This document shows positions 1 through 8,242 of a DNA stretch of 64,000 nucleotides, piece after piece. Origin of the DNA: Tropicimonas aquimaris. GTDB lineage: Bacteria; Pseudomonadota; Alphaproteobacteria; Rhodobacterales; Rhodobacteraceae. The translations under genes were made by a program, and so were the position numbers. Within the stretch, counting starts at the first letter, position 1, and each line of letters opens with the position of its first letter. Under the pieces are notes generated by a model that worked only from the letters and a program-made list of their open reading frames with translations, was not told where the DNA came from and ran no database searches. The stretch spans positions 6,581 through 70,580 of the forward strand of contig NZ_JBHTJT010000023.1 in assembly GCF_042676185.1 (NCBI RefSeq). Direction: 5' to 3'.

Positions 1-2
1 TG

Positions 3-2984
3 CTCTCCGAGCAGTATCGCCCGCTCAGCCACTACTTCCGGCAGAACTTCAGCCAGGTCACCAACCCGCCGATCGATTCCTTGCGCGAATACCGGGTGAT
101 GAGCCTCAAGACGCGCTTCGGCAACCTCAAGAACGTGCTCGACGAGGACAGCAGCCAGACCGAGATCATCGTGCTGGACAGCCCCTTTGTCGGCAACGCG
201 CAGTTCGACGAGCTGGTGCGCAACTTCAACGCGCCGATGGTCGAAATCGACTGCACCTTCGCCGCCGACGGGCACCACAACGCCCTCGGCGAGGCCCTGC
301 ATCGGATCCGTGCGGAGGCCGAGGAGGCGGTGCGTTCCGGCGCCGGCCACCTCGTGCTGACCGACCATCACCAGTCGGCCGACAAGGTGCCGATGCCGAT
401 GATCCTGGCCACCAGCGCGGTGCATTCGTGGTTGACGCGCGAGGGCCTGCGGACCTTCTGCTCGCTCAACGTGCGCTCTGCCGAATGCATCGACCCGCAT
501 TACTTCGCCGTGCTGATCGGCTGTGGCGCAACGGTGGTGAACGCGTATCTCGCCGAGGACAGCCTCGCCGACAGGATCTCGCGCGGGTTGCTCGAAGGCT
601 CGCTGACCGAGGCGGTGGCGAAATACCGTGCCGCGGTCGACGCCGGCCTGCTCAAGATCATGTCCAAGATGGGCATCTCCGTGATCTCGTCCTATCGCGG
701 CGGCCTGAACTTCGAGGCCGTCGGCCTCAGCCGCGCCATGGTGGCGGAATACTTCCCCGGCATGATCAGCCGCATTTCCGGCATCGGCATCGTCGGCATC
801 CAGCGCAAGACCGAGAAGATCCACGCCAAGGGCTGGCTCGGCGGCACCGACATCCTGCCCATCGGCGGCTTCTATAAGGCCCGCAAATCCGGCGAGACCC
901 ATGCCTGGGGCGCGCAGACGATGCACATGTTGCAAACCGCCTGCAACACCGGCTCCTTCGAGCTGTGGAAGCAGTATTCGAAGAAGATGCAGTCCAACCC
1001 GCCGATCCACCTGCGCGACCTGATGGATTTCAAGGCGCTCGGCCGCACCGTGCCGATCGAGGAGGTCGAGAGCATCACCTCGATCCGCAAGCGCTTCGTC
1101 ACGCCCGGCATGTCGCTCGGCGCGCTGAGTCCCGAGGCGCACAAGACGCTCAACGTCGCCATGAACCGGATCGGCGCCAAGTCCGACTCCGGCGAGGGCG
1201 GCGAGGATCCGGCGCATTTCGTGCCCGAGCCCAACGGCGATAACCCCTCGGCCAAGATCAAGCAGGTGGCTTCCGGCCGTTTCGGGGTCACCGCCGAGTA
1301 CCTGAACCACTGCGAGGAGCTGGAGATCAAGGTTGCCCAGGGCGCCAAGCCCGGCGAGGGTGGCCAGCTGCCCGGCATGAAGGTCACCGAGCTGATCGCG
1401 CGTCTGCGGCACTCCACCAAGGGCGTGACCCTGATCTCGCCGCCGCCGCACCACGACATCTACTCCATCGAGGACCTCGCGCAGCTGATCTACGACCTCA
1501 AGCAGATCAACCCGCGCGCCAAGGTGACGGTCAAGCTAGTGGCCTCCTCCGGCGTCGGCACCATCGCCGCCGGCGTGGCCAAGGCCAAAGCCGACGTGAT
1601 CCTGGTGTCCGGCCATAACGGCGGCACCGGGGCGTCACCGGCGACCTCGATCAAATACGCCGGTCTCCCCTGGGAGATGGGCCTGACCGAGGCACATCAG
1701 GTGCTGGCGATGAACAAGCTGCGCGACCGCGTGACGCTGCGCACCGATGGCGGCCTGCGCACCGGCCGCGACATCGTCATCGCCGCCATGCTCGGCGCCG
1801 AGGAATACGGCATCGGCACCGCCGCGCTGATCGCGATGGGCTGCATCATGGTCCGTCAGTGCCAGTCGAACACCTGCCCGGTGGGCGTCTGCACTCAGGA
1901 CCAGAAGCTGCGCGACAAGTTCACCGGCACGGCGGACAAGGTGGTGAACCTCATCACCTTCTACGCCCAGGAAGTCCGGGAAATCCTGGCCGAGCTCGGC
2001 GCCCGCAGCCTCGACGAGGTGATCGGCCGCACCGACCTGCTGGCCCAGGTCAGCCGCGGCAACGCCTATCTGGACGACCTCGACCTCAACCCGCTGCTGA
2101 TCACCGTCGATGGCGCGCAGGAGATCGTCTACGACGTCAACAAGCCGCGCAACGAGGTGCCGGACACGCTGGATGCGCAGATCGTCAAGGACGCGAGCCG
2201 CTTCCTCAAGGACGGCGAAAAGATGCAGCTGTCCTATGCGGTTCAGAACACGCTGCGGACCATCGGCACGCGCACCTCGAGCCACATCGTGCAGCGCTTC
2301 GGCATGCGCAACGCGCTCCAGCCCGACCATCTGACCGTGAAGCTCACCGGCTCCGCGGGCCAGTCGCTCGGCGCCTTCGGCGCGCCGGGGCTCAAGATCG
2401 AGGTCGCGGGCGACGCCAACGACTATGTCGGCAAGGGCCTGTCGGGGGCGACCGTCGTGGTGCGGCCGCCGATGAACTCGCCGCTCAAGGCCGACGAGAA
2501 CACGATCATCGGCAACACCGTGCTCTACGGCGCAACCGACGGCTACCTCTTTGCCGCCGGCCGCGCGGGCGAGCGCTTCGCGGTCCGCAACTCGGGCGCG
2601 AAGGTGGTGATCGAGGGCTGCGGCTCCAACGGCTGCGAATACATGACCGGCGGGGTCGCGGTGATCCTCGGCGCGATCGGGGCCAACTTCGGCGCCGGCA
2701 TGACCGGGGGCATGGCCTATGTCTACGATCCCGATGGCCGCGCGCAGGAGCTGATCAACATGGAGACGCTGGTGACCTGCCCGGTGACCCATTCCCATTG
2801 GGAAGCCGAGCTGCGGGAGTTGATCGAGCGCCACGTCGCCGAGACCGAATCCGCCAAGGCCGCGAACCTGCTGCAGCACTGGGATCTGGAGTTGGGCCAT
2901 TTCGTCCAGATCTGCCCGAAGGAAATGCTGATCCACATCCCCTTCCCGCTGACCACCGAGGAAGGCGCGATCCCGGCTGAATAG
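3..2984 (+). CDS. gltB: Glutamate synthase large subunit, 5'-truncated by window edge
   Basis: The frame is open from the first bases of the window, so this is the last 993 residues of a protein that normally has about 1,500. The N-terminal glutaminase domain lies upstream. The enzyme converts 2-oxoglutarate plus glutamine-derived ammonia to glutamate, with GltD supplying electrons from NADPH. Visible parts are the end of the central domain (YFRQNFSQVTNPPIDSLREY), the FMN-binding synthase barrel with SDSGEGGED near nt 1185, the 3Fe-4S cysteines spaced C-x5-C-x4-C at about nt 1842-1876 and followed by PVGVCTQD, and the C-terminal beta-helix domain with GSNGCEYMTGG. A possible internal TTG start at nt 81 is rejected because the homology continues upstream of it. 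A strong terminator follows. No gltD is seen downstream, so it must lie elsewhere or upstream. Confidence 0.97.
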   Translation, partial: LSEQYRPLSHYFRQNFSQVTNPPIDSLREYRVMSLKTRFGNLKNVLDEDSSQTEIIVLDSPFVGNAQFDELVRNFNAPMVEIDCTFAADGHHNALGEALHRIRAEAEEAVRSGAGHLVLTDHHQSADKVPMPMILATSAVHSWLTREGLRTFCSLNVRSAECIDPHYFAVLIGCGATVVNAYLAEDSLADRISRGLLEGSLTEAVAKYRAAVDAGLLKIMSKMGISVISSYRGGLNFEAVGLSRAMVAEYFPGMISRISGIGIVGIQRKTEKIHAKGWLGGTDILPIGGFYKARKSGETHAWGAQTMHMLQTACNTGSFELWKQYSKKMQSNPPIHLRDLMDFKALGRTVPIEEVESITSIRKRFVTPGMSLGALSPEAHKTLNVAMNRIGAKSDSGEGGEDPAHFVPEPNGDNPSAKIKQVASGRFGVTAEYLNHCEELEIKVAQGAKPGEGGQLPGMKVTELIARLRHSTKGVTLISPPPHHDIYSIEDLAQLIYDLKQINPRAKVTVKLVASSGVGTIAAGVAKAKADVILVSGHNGGTGASPATSIKYAGLPWEMGLTEAHQVLAMNKLRDRVTLRTDGGLRTGRDIVIAAMLGAEEYGIGTAALIAMGCIMVRQCQSNTCPVGVCTQDQKLRDKFTGTADKVVNLITFYAQEVREILAELGARSLDEVIGRTDLLAQVSRGNAYLDDLDLNPLLITVDGAQEIVYDVNKPRNEVPDTLDAQIVKDASRFLKDGEKMQLSYAVQNTLRTIGTRTSSHIVQRFGMRNALQPDHLTVKLTGSAGQSLGAFGAPGLKIEVAGDANDYVGKGLSGATVVVRPPMNSPLKADENTIIGNTVLYGATDGYLFAAGRAGERFAVRNSGAKVVIEGCGSNGCEYMTGGVAVILGAIGANFGAGMTGGMAYVYDPDGRAQELINMETLVTCPVTHSHWEAELRELIERHVAETESAKAANLLQHWDLELGHFVQICPKEMLIHIPFPLTTEEGAIPAE

Positions 2985-3010
2985 AGCGGATCCCCAGCGA
3001 CAACGACACC

Positions 3011-3038
3011 GGGCCGCCCGTTCAGGGCGGCCCGTTTT
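3011..3038 (+). terminator. Rho-independent terminator of gltB
   Basis: A perfect 9-bp stem, GGGCCGCCC pairing with GGGCGGCCC, encloses a 5-base loop (GTTCA) and is followed by GTTTTCG. It starts 26 bases after the gltB stop and lies between gltB and a convergent gene. Confidence 0.85.
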
Positions 3039-3066
3039 CGTTCCGCCGGGCGGTGCCGTGCGGCCC

Positions 3067-3573
3067 TCAGATCCGTGCGACGCCCACCACGTAATTCTCG
3101 CCATAGGCGCGGGCGCATTTCGGGCAGGTGGTGTAGAAGAAGTAGATGTCCGACGGCTCAGCGCCGCGATCCCGCACCAGTTGCTCCATCTCTCCGTTCC
3201 AGGCACGTGCCTCGCGATAGGGACCTTCGAAGACCTTGGTGACGAAATCGCCCGACAGCGTCGTCATCTCCTCCCCCTCCACCGGCCTGTCCGTCGCGAA
3301 AAGGTGCTCCGCCTTCCACGGCGACAGGTCCCGGCTGAGGACGATCATGTTGTCGGTGTCGAGCGCGCCCGCCGCCTCCATCCGCGTGCCGACCCGCTCG
3401 AACGTGCTGCCCATGTTGATCGGAACGTGCATGGCGCTGCGGGTCTCGGCCCGCAGGAAGGGCTTGTCCTCGAAATGCAGGGCCACCCCGTCCCAGCCCT
3501 CGGGATTGAACCGTGGGCAGCATCCGGTGGTGTTGATACGGTCGTCGTAATGAGGAAGTGCGTTCGTCTTCAT
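3067..3573 (-). CDS. Conserved hypothetical protein with C-terminal CPKC motif
   Basis: This 168-residue protein begins MKTNALPHYDD. I chose the ATG at 3573 because GGGAGG sits about 8 bases upstream on the coding strand; the frame runs open further upstream but without a credible start. I do not recognise a named family. Visible features are an N-terminal TTGCCPRFNPEGWD segment with paired cysteines, an acidic and aromatic middle, and a C-terminal YTTCPKCARAYG stretch. A Cys pair near each end suggests metal binding or a redox role, but that is inference. No signal peptide or membrane segment is seen. It converges on gltB and is divergent from mtgA. Confidence 0.75.
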   Translation of the reverse strand: MKTNALPHYDDRINTTGCCPRFNPEGWDGVALHFEDKPFLRAETRSAMHVPINMGSTFERVGTRMEAAGALDTDNMIVLSRDLSPWKAEHLFATDRPVEGEEMTTLSGDFVTKVFEGPYREARAWNGEMEQLVRDRGAEPSDIYFFYTTCPKCARAYGENYVVGVARI

Positions 3574-3741
3574 CCTCGTATCCTCCCGCCGCCCATCCTC
3601 GGCCTGTCGCGCCCGGCTTGCCATGACCCCGGTCAACAGCCTGTTGCCCGATCCGCACTGACCGCGCCCCGCGACGAGGCAAGCGCCCCCCAGTGCCGCT
3701 CTGTGCTTGACGGTCCCCCTGCCGGGCGGCATGACGAAGCC

Positions 3742-4497
3742 GTGGCCAGGACGAGCAGCAAGAAGAAGGCGCCGGCCAAGGGCAAGGCGAAGAAGACACA
3801 GGCGCGGCGCCAGGCCCTGCCGGTGCGTATCGTCGTGTCGAGCTGGCGCTGGCTCCTGAGGCTGATGCTGGTGCCCCCCCTGCTGCTACTGGCGCTGATG
3901 ATCCTGTTCCGCTTCGTGAACCCGCCGACCACGCATACCATCTGGTCCGAGAAGCAGCGGCTCGGCACGGTCGACCGGCAATGGGTGGCGATCGAGAACA
4001 TGTCGGTCCACGTCCCCCGTTCCATCGTCGCCGCCGAGGATGCGAACTACTGCCTCCACTGGGGCTTCGACATGGCCGCAATCCGCGACGCGCTGGACGA
4101 CGGGGCGCAGCGTGGCGCCTCGACGATCAGCCAGCAGACGGTCAAGAACGTGTTCCTCTGGCAGGGGCGGAGCTGGCTGCGCAAGGCGCTGGAGGGCGCG
4201 ATCACGCCGGTGGTCGAGATCGTCTGGCCCAAGAAGCGGATCCTCGAGGTCTACCTGAACGTGGCGGAGATGGACGAGGGCGTCTTCGGCATCGAGGCCG
4301 CCGCGCATCGCTACTTCAACACCAGCCCGCGCGACCTGACAGCGACCCAGGCTGCACGGATCGCCGCCGTCCTGCCCGACCCCAAGCGGCGGGATGCCGC
4401 CAACCCCACGCCCTGGCTGCGCAGCAGGGCCTCCTCCATCGCCGATGGCGCCGCGACGATCGCCGTCGATGGCAGGGCGGATTGTTTCGAGGATTGA
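3742..4497 (+). CDS. mtgA: Monofunctional biosynthetic peptidoglycan transglycosylase
   Basis: This 251-residue GT51-family enzyme polymerises lipid II into glycan strands at the periplasmic face of the inner membrane. An N-terminal cytoplasmic tail rich in Lys and Arg (SKKKAPAKGKAKK) precedes a single membrane anchor at about residues 33-56 (LLRLMLVPPLLLLALMILF). The catalytic domain carries VAAEDANYCLHWGFD, with the first catalytic Glu, and GASTISQQTVKNVFLW. It also has the KKRILEVYLNVAEMDEGVFGIEAAAHRYF region, given here as separate motifs KKRILEVYLN and AEMDEGVFGIEAA. There is no transpeptidase domain, so this is MtgA and not a class A PBP. The GTG at 3742 is the only start that gives a family-like N terminus, and its ribosome site is weak. 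Confidence 0.93.
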   Translation: MARTSSKKKAPAKGKAKKTQARRQALPVRIVVSSWRWLLRLMLVPPLLLLALMILFRFVNPPTTHTIWSEKQRLGTVDRQWVAIENMSVHVPRSIVAAEDANYCLHWGFDMAAIRDALDDGAQRGASTISQQTVKNVFLWQGRSWLRKALEGAITPVVEIVWPKKRILEVYLNVAEMDEGVFGIEAAAHRYFNTSPRDLTATQAARIAAVLPDPKRRDAANPTPWLRSRASSIADGAATIAVDGRADCFED

Positions 4498-4555
4498 AAA
4501 CATCGGCGCGGCACGGCAAGAAAAGGAAATTCTACCCATCGAGCAGCTAGTCAAA

Positions 4556-5221
4556 ATGAACCGTCTTTACCACGTCCCCCTCTCGCCCTTCTGCCGGAAG
4601 GTCCGCCTCGTGCTGGCCGAGAAGCGGATCGAGGTGGAGCTGGTGGAGGAGCGCTACTGGGAGCAGGACGCGGATTTCCTGCGCCGCAACCCGGCGGGCA
4701 AGGTGCCGGTGCTGCGGATGGACGGAAGGGTCATGGCCGAGAGCCAGGCAATCTGCGAATATCTCGACGAGGTCATTCCCGAGCCGCCGCTGCTGCCGCG
4801 CAAGCCCGAGGACCGTTACGAGGTGCGCCGGCTCTGCGCCTGGTTCGACGACAAGTTCCACCACGAGGTGACCGCCAACCTGCTCTACGAGCGGGTGAAC
4901 AAGAAAATCACCAAGATGGGCTATCCCGAGAGCCGCAACGTGAAGGCCGGGGCCAAGGCGATCAAGTATCACCTCGACTACATGCACTGGCTGCTCGACC
5001 AGCGGCGCTGGCTCGCCGGCGACGCGATGTCATTGGCCGATTTCGCGGCAGCGGCCCATATCTCGGCGCTGGACTACATCTCCGACGTCGACTGGAACCG
5101 CAGCCCCAACGTCAAGGATTGGTATGCCAAGATCAAGTCGCGCCCGGCCTTCCGGGGGCTGCTGGCCGACCAGGTCCCGGGCTTCCCGCCGTCCGTACAA
5201 TATGCCGACCTCGATTTCTGA
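4556..5221 (+). CDS. Glutathione S-transferase family protein, possibly FzlA-like
   Basis: The 221-residue product has an N-terminal thioredoxin-fold domain. It contains YHVPLSPFCRKVRLVLAEK, with a Ser-Pro-Phe-Cys in the position where GSTs bind glutathione, then NPAGKVPVL with the cis-proline, and AESQAICEYLDE. An all-helical C-terminal domain with WLAGDAMSLADF follows. The ATG at 4556 starts the fold directly. Alphaproteobacteria carry a GST-fold protein, FzlA, that binds FtsZ and guides cell constriction. The N-terminal pattern and the position next to the cell-wall gene mtgA fit that idea, but I cannot separate FzlA from an ordinary GST by eye. The gap from mtgA is 58 bases with no terminator, so the two may be co-transcribed. 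Confidence 0.9.
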   Translation: MNRLYHVPLSPFCRKVRLVLAEKRIEVELVEERYWEQDADFLRRNPAGKVPVLRMDGRVMAESQAICEYLDEVIPEPPLLPRKPEDRYEVRRLCAWFDDKFHHEVTANLLYERVNKKITKMGYPESRNVKAGAKAIKYHLDYMHWLLDQRRWLAGDAMSLADFAAAAHISALDYISDVDWNRSPNVKDWYAKIKSRPAFRGLLADQVPGFPPSVQYADLDF

Positions 5222-5236
5222 GACGGCTGGCGGCGA

Positions 5237-5305
5237 GGGGGGCTGTCTGCCCCCCGTCCGGGGCGGGGCCCCGGCCTCCCCCCGAGGGTATTTTCGCCAA
5301 GAAGA
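5237..5305 (+). repeat. Intergenic hairpin plus conserved tail of Rhodobacterales type
   Basis: A perfect 7-bp stem (GGGGGGC, loop TGTCT, GCCCCCC; 5237-5255) is followed by a GC-rich stretch. The element ends in a tail, CTCCCCCCGAGGGTATTTT, and then CGCCAAGAAGA (to 5305). I recall very similar tails recurring between genes in Rhodobacterales genomes. Whether it ends transcription or is a dispersed repeat cannot be settled from one copy. Confidence 0.5.
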
Positions 5306-5317
5306 TCGCGCAGCGCC

Positions 5318-6349
5318 GTGGAGGGGCTGAAGGAGCGGCTGGAAGCGCAGGCGCTGGCAGAGGGCTTCGTGGCCATGGGAATCTGCCGGCCGGATGCCAT
5401 CGGGCATGTGCCGGAGGCGCTCGGCGCCTTCGTGGCGCAGGGGTTTCACGGGCAGATGTCCTGGATGGCGGAGCGGATGGGCTGGCGTGGCGATCCGTCG
5501 GCGCTCTGGCCCGAGGCGCGCTCCGTGGTGATGCTGGCCGAGAGCTACACGCCCGAGCATGATCCGCGGGAAGACCTTGGCCGGCCCGAGATCGGGAACG
5601 TCTCGGTCTATGCACGGGGCAAGGATTACCACGACCTGGTCAAGAAACGCCTGAAGCGGCTGGCGCGCTGGCTGATCGCGGAGGCCGGCGGCGAGGTGAA
5701 GGTGTTCGTCGACACCGCGCCCGTCGCCGAGAAGCCGCTGGCGCAGGCCGCGGGGCTGGGCTGGCAGGGCAAGCACACCAACCTGGTAAGCCGGGGGCTC
5801 GGCAACTGGATCTTCCTCGGGTCGATCTTCACCACGCTCGAGCTGCCGGCGGATACAGCGGAGGTGGACCATTGCGGCTCCTGCCGGGCCTGTCTCGACG
5901 CCTGCCCGACCGAGGCCTTCGTGGCGCCCTACCGGATGGATGCGCGGCGCTGCATCTCCTACCTGACCATCGAGCATCGCGGACCGGTGGCGGAGGATCT
6001 GCGGGCGCGGATCGGCAACCGAATCTACGGTTGCGACGATTGCCTGGCTGCCTGCCCCTGGAACAAGTTCGCGGTCGCGGCGCGGGAGATGCGCTATGCC
6101 GCGCGGCCCGACCTCGAGGCGCCGCGGCTCGAGGAGCTGGCCCGGCTCGACGATGCCGGGTTCCGCGCGCGGTTCTCCGGCTCGCCGATCAAGCGGATCG
6201 GACGTGACCGGTTCGTGCGCAACGTGCTCTATTCGATCGGCAATTCCGGTGAGCGGCGGCTAGCGCCGGTGGCCGGGGAACTGGTCTCGGACCCGGATCC
6301 GGCGGTCGCCGACGCGGCGCGGTGGGCTTTGGCGCGTTTGGCCGGCTGA
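5318..6349 (+). CDS. queG: Epoxyqueuosine reductase QueG
   Basis: The 343-residue enzyme performs the last step of queuosine synthesis, reducing epoxyqueuosine to queuosine in the tRNA wobble position, with cobalamin and two 4Fe-4S clusters. The sequence shows the N-terminal cobalamin-binding part (YARGKDYHDLVKKRL, VDTAPVAEKPLA, GLGWQGKHTNL). Two ferredoxin-like cysteine sets follow: CGSCRACLDACPTEA and CDDCLAACPWN. A C-terminal HEAT-like tail (SDPDPAVADAARWALARL) is also present. The start is a GTG at 5318; an internal ATG would remove conserved sequence. It lies 96 bases after the GST-fold gene, across the hairpin element. Confidence 0.96.
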   Translation: MEGLKERLEAQALAEGFVAMGICRPDAIGHVPEALGAFVAQGFHGQMSWMAERMGWRGDPSALWPEARSVVMLAESYTPEHDPREDLGRPEIGNVSVYARGKDYHDLVKKRLKRLARWLIAEAGGEVKVFVDTAPVAEKPLAQAAGLGWQGKHTNLVSRGLGNWIFLGSIFTTLELPADTAEVDHCGSCRACLDACPTEAFVAPYRMDARRCISYLTIEHRGPVAEDLRARIGNRIYGCDDCLAACPWNKFAVAAREMRYAARPDLEAPRLEELARLDDAGFRARFSGSPIKRIGRDRFVRNVLYSIGNSGERRLAPVAGELVSDPDPAVADAARWALARLAG

Positions 6350-6451
6350 TCCCGGCCCGGAGCTTGTCACAGGTCATTTGGGCAGTGGGGGTTCCTCTGC
6401 TAAGGTTCGGCACATAGATGAGGACAGAGCGAGTCAACCCCGGAGGAAATC

Positions 6452-6649
6452 ATGTCCAAACATGTTCTCGACCGTAACCGCGACCGCGATACGGGCCGCT
6501 TCGCGCCCTTCACCGCCGTGCGCCGCCGCCTGGCCCCGGAAGGGTCGCACCCGGCAGCCGTCGCGCTTGCCCGGCGCGCGAAGGGCCCGCACAACCCGGC
6601 CATCCGTTATCGCGCCTTTCTGAAGATCGACCGAGGCTACAGCGCCTGA
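6452..6649 (+). CDS. Small basic hypothetical protein
   Basis: This is a 65-residue open frame starting MSKHVLDRNRDRDTGRF, with GGAGG 5 bases before the ATG (CGGAGGAAATCATG). It is rich in Arg, Ala and Pro and has no recognisable domain. It lies alone between queG and a convergent gene. The good ribosome site is the main support, since high-GC DNA makes open frames of this size by chance. Confidence 0.45.
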   Translation: MSKHVLDRNRDRDTGRFAPFTAVRRRLAPEGSHPAAVALARRAKGPHNPAIRYRAFLKIDRGYSA

Positions 6650-6681
6650 ACCCAGGGCATCGGCGTTCGGTCGGGCGAGAC

Positions 6682-7155
6682 CTACCAGCTGTGCTCCCTG
6701 CCCGCCTGTGCCGCGGCCTTGTTCAATCGAAGAGCTTCGACGGCGGCGCGGACGCCCTGCGCCGCCGCAGCCCCGCTGTAGGGACCGAAGCTGCGCCTCG
6801 CGACGTGATAGGTGACGGTGGGGGGCGCCCGGCCGGCGACGATCTCGTACTGCACCAGGGCGTCGATCCCCTTGCCGTAGAAGGCCACCTGCACCCCCTC
6901 CCCCAGACGTTGGGCTCGGGCGCGATCCTCGGCAGTGTCGCCGGTATGGACCACCGCCCGGACATGTTCGTAATCCACATCGACGCCGCCGGCGATCAGC
7001 CGTTCGACCGTCAGGGCGAGCGGCCGGAACGTCGGGTCGCCGGTCAGCTTGTAGTAGCTGAGCGCCATGGTCGCCGGGGTGGCGATCGCCACGACCAGCG
7101 CGACCAGAATGGAGATCTGCCGCTGCGGATGCGGCGCACGGGCTGTCTTGTCCAT
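6682..7155 (-). CDS. Membrane-anchored hypothetical protein
   Basis: The 157-residue product has a short basic N terminus and one hydrophobic segment at about residues 14-35 (ISILVALVVAIATPATMAL). This could be a signal anchor, with the rest in the periplasm. The C-terminal part has QYEIVAGRAPPTVTYHVARR and an alanine-rich tail. I do not recognise the family. It lies downstream of ilvE on the same strand, 61 bases after the ilvE stop and across a stem-loop, so co-transcription is possible but doubtful. Confidence 0.7.
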   Translation of the reverse strand: MDKTARAPHPQRQISILVALVVAIATPATMALSYYKLTGDPTFRPLALTVERLIAGGVDVDYEHVRAVVHTGDTAEDRARAQRLGEGVQVAFYGKGIDALVQYEIVAGRAPPTVTYHVARRSFGPYSGAAAAQGVRAAVEALRLNKAAAQAGREHSW

Positions 7156-7166
7156 GGCCGCAGGAT

Positions 7167-7203
7167 GGCCCGGCCCGCCTCAAGGAGAGGTTAAGGCCGG
7201 GCC
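7167..7203 (-). terminator. Stem-loop after ilvE
   Basis: A perfect 9-bp stem (GGCCCGGCC with GGCCGGGCC) encloses a 19-base loop just downstream of ilvE on its coding strand. There is no U-run, so it may be a weak terminator or a processing site. The loop also contains the ribosome-site region of the next gene. Confidence 0.4.
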
Positions 7204-7216
7204 GAATTCGCAGCCG

Positions 7217-8086
7217 TCAGGCGCGGACAAGCTTCTCGTAGCTTTCGGCGATGTTGCGGGTCAGCGCGCCCACCTCGAAGGTGTAGTCTCCGATCTGGCC
7301 CACCGGGGTCACCTCGGCGGCGGTGCCGGTCAGCCAGCACTGTTCGAAGCCTTCGAGCTCTTCGGGCATGATGTAGCGCTCATGCACCTTGATGCCCTTG
7401 TCGCGCAGCATGCCGATCACCGTCTGGCGCGTGATGCCGTTGAGGATGCAGTCCGGATCGGGCGTATGCACCTCGCCGTCCTTGACGAAGAACACGTTGG
7501 CGCCGGTGGCCTCGGCCACGTAGCCACGGAAATCGAAGAACAGCGCGTCGGAACAGCCCTTGGCCTCGGCGGTGTGCTTGGACATGGTGCAGATCATGTA
7601 GAGCCCGGCGGCCTTGGCGGCGGTCGGGATGGTCTCGGGGCTCGGGCGTCGCCACTTGGCGATGTCGAGCTTGGCGCCTTTCATCTTGGCGTCGCCGTAA
7701 TAGGCGCCCCATTCCCAGCCGGCCACCGCCATGCGGACCGGGTTACGGGCGGAGCTGACGCCCATGTCCTCACCTGCGCCGCGGAAGGCGACGACGCGCA
7801 CGTAGGCGTCGGTCCAGCCGTTCGCCTTGAGCATGTCGTACTTGGCCGTCTCGATCTGCTCGACCGTGTAGGGGATATCCATGTCCAGCAGCTTGCCGGA
7901 GCGCAGCAGCCGCTCGGAATGCTCGACGCCCTTGAAGATCTTGCCGTTGTAGCACCGCTCACCCTCGAAGACCGAAGATGCGTAGTGCAACGCGTGGGAC
8001 AGTACGTGCACATTGGCCTCGCGCCAGGGCACGAGATGCCCGTCCATCCAGATGAAGCCATCTCGATCGTCATATGCGCCAGCCAT
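7217..8086 (-). CDS. ilvE: Branched-chain amino acid aminotransferase
   Basis: The 289-residue PLP enzyme of fold type IV transfers amino groups between glutamate and the 2-oxo acids of valine, leucine and isoleucine. It has VLSHALHYASSVFEGER near the N terminus, the PLP-lysine region TIPTAAKAAGLYM, GYVAEATGANVFFV and LTGTAAEVTPVGQIG. The chosen ATG at 8086 has AAGGAGAG a few bases upstream and gives the expected N terminus (MAGAYDDRDGFIWMDG); an upstream in-frame ATG at 8113 lies within the regulatory region. It is divergent from petP across 156 bases that contain a repeated TTGCGCA motif. Confidence 0.96.
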   Translation of the reverse strand: MAGAYDDRDGFIWMDGHLVPWREANVHVLSHALHYASSVFEGERCYNGKIFKGVEHSERLLRSGKLLDMDIPYTVEQIETAKYDMLKANGWTDAYVRVVAFRGAGEDMGVSSARNPVRMAVAGWEWGAYYGDAKMKGAKLDIAKWRRPSPETIPTAAKAAGLYMICTMSKHTAEAKGCSDALFFDFRGYVAEATGANVFFVKDGEVHTPDPDCILNGITRQTVIGMLRDKGIKVHERYIMPEELEGFEQCWLTGTAAEVTPVGQIGDYTFEVGALTRNIAESYEKLVRA

Positions 8087-8112
8087 CGTCTCTCTCCTTG
8101 GCGTGGTTTTCA

Positions 8113-8159
8113 AAAGTTGCGCAGTTTATGTCCGTTTCGGACGCAAAGTTGCGCAAAAT
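8113..8159. promoter_or_regulatory. Twin AAAGTTGCGCA sites between ilvE and petP
   Basis: AAAGTTGCGCAGTTT (8113-8127) and AAAGTTGCGCAAAAT (8145-8159) are direct repeats. Their starts are 32 bases apart, close to three helical turns. The core TTGCGCAA is palindromic in the second copy and 7 of 8 in the first. The position between divergent genes, one of them a MarR-type regulator, suggests an operator for PetP or another dimeric factor. That assignment is inference. Confidence 0.55.
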
Positions 8160-8242
8160 CTGATCGGAGCTAGCAGTTGGCTCTGGCAATGTCAACAAGG
8201 CTGACATAAAACGTGAAGAACGGAAGAAAGACGGAATCCGAT

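Noticed and set aside
1635..3206. Long open frame on the minus strand opposite gltB
   Set aside because: Low-complexity, Arg/His/Gly-rich translation with no domain, lying exactly over a well-conserved gene; a high-GC shadow.
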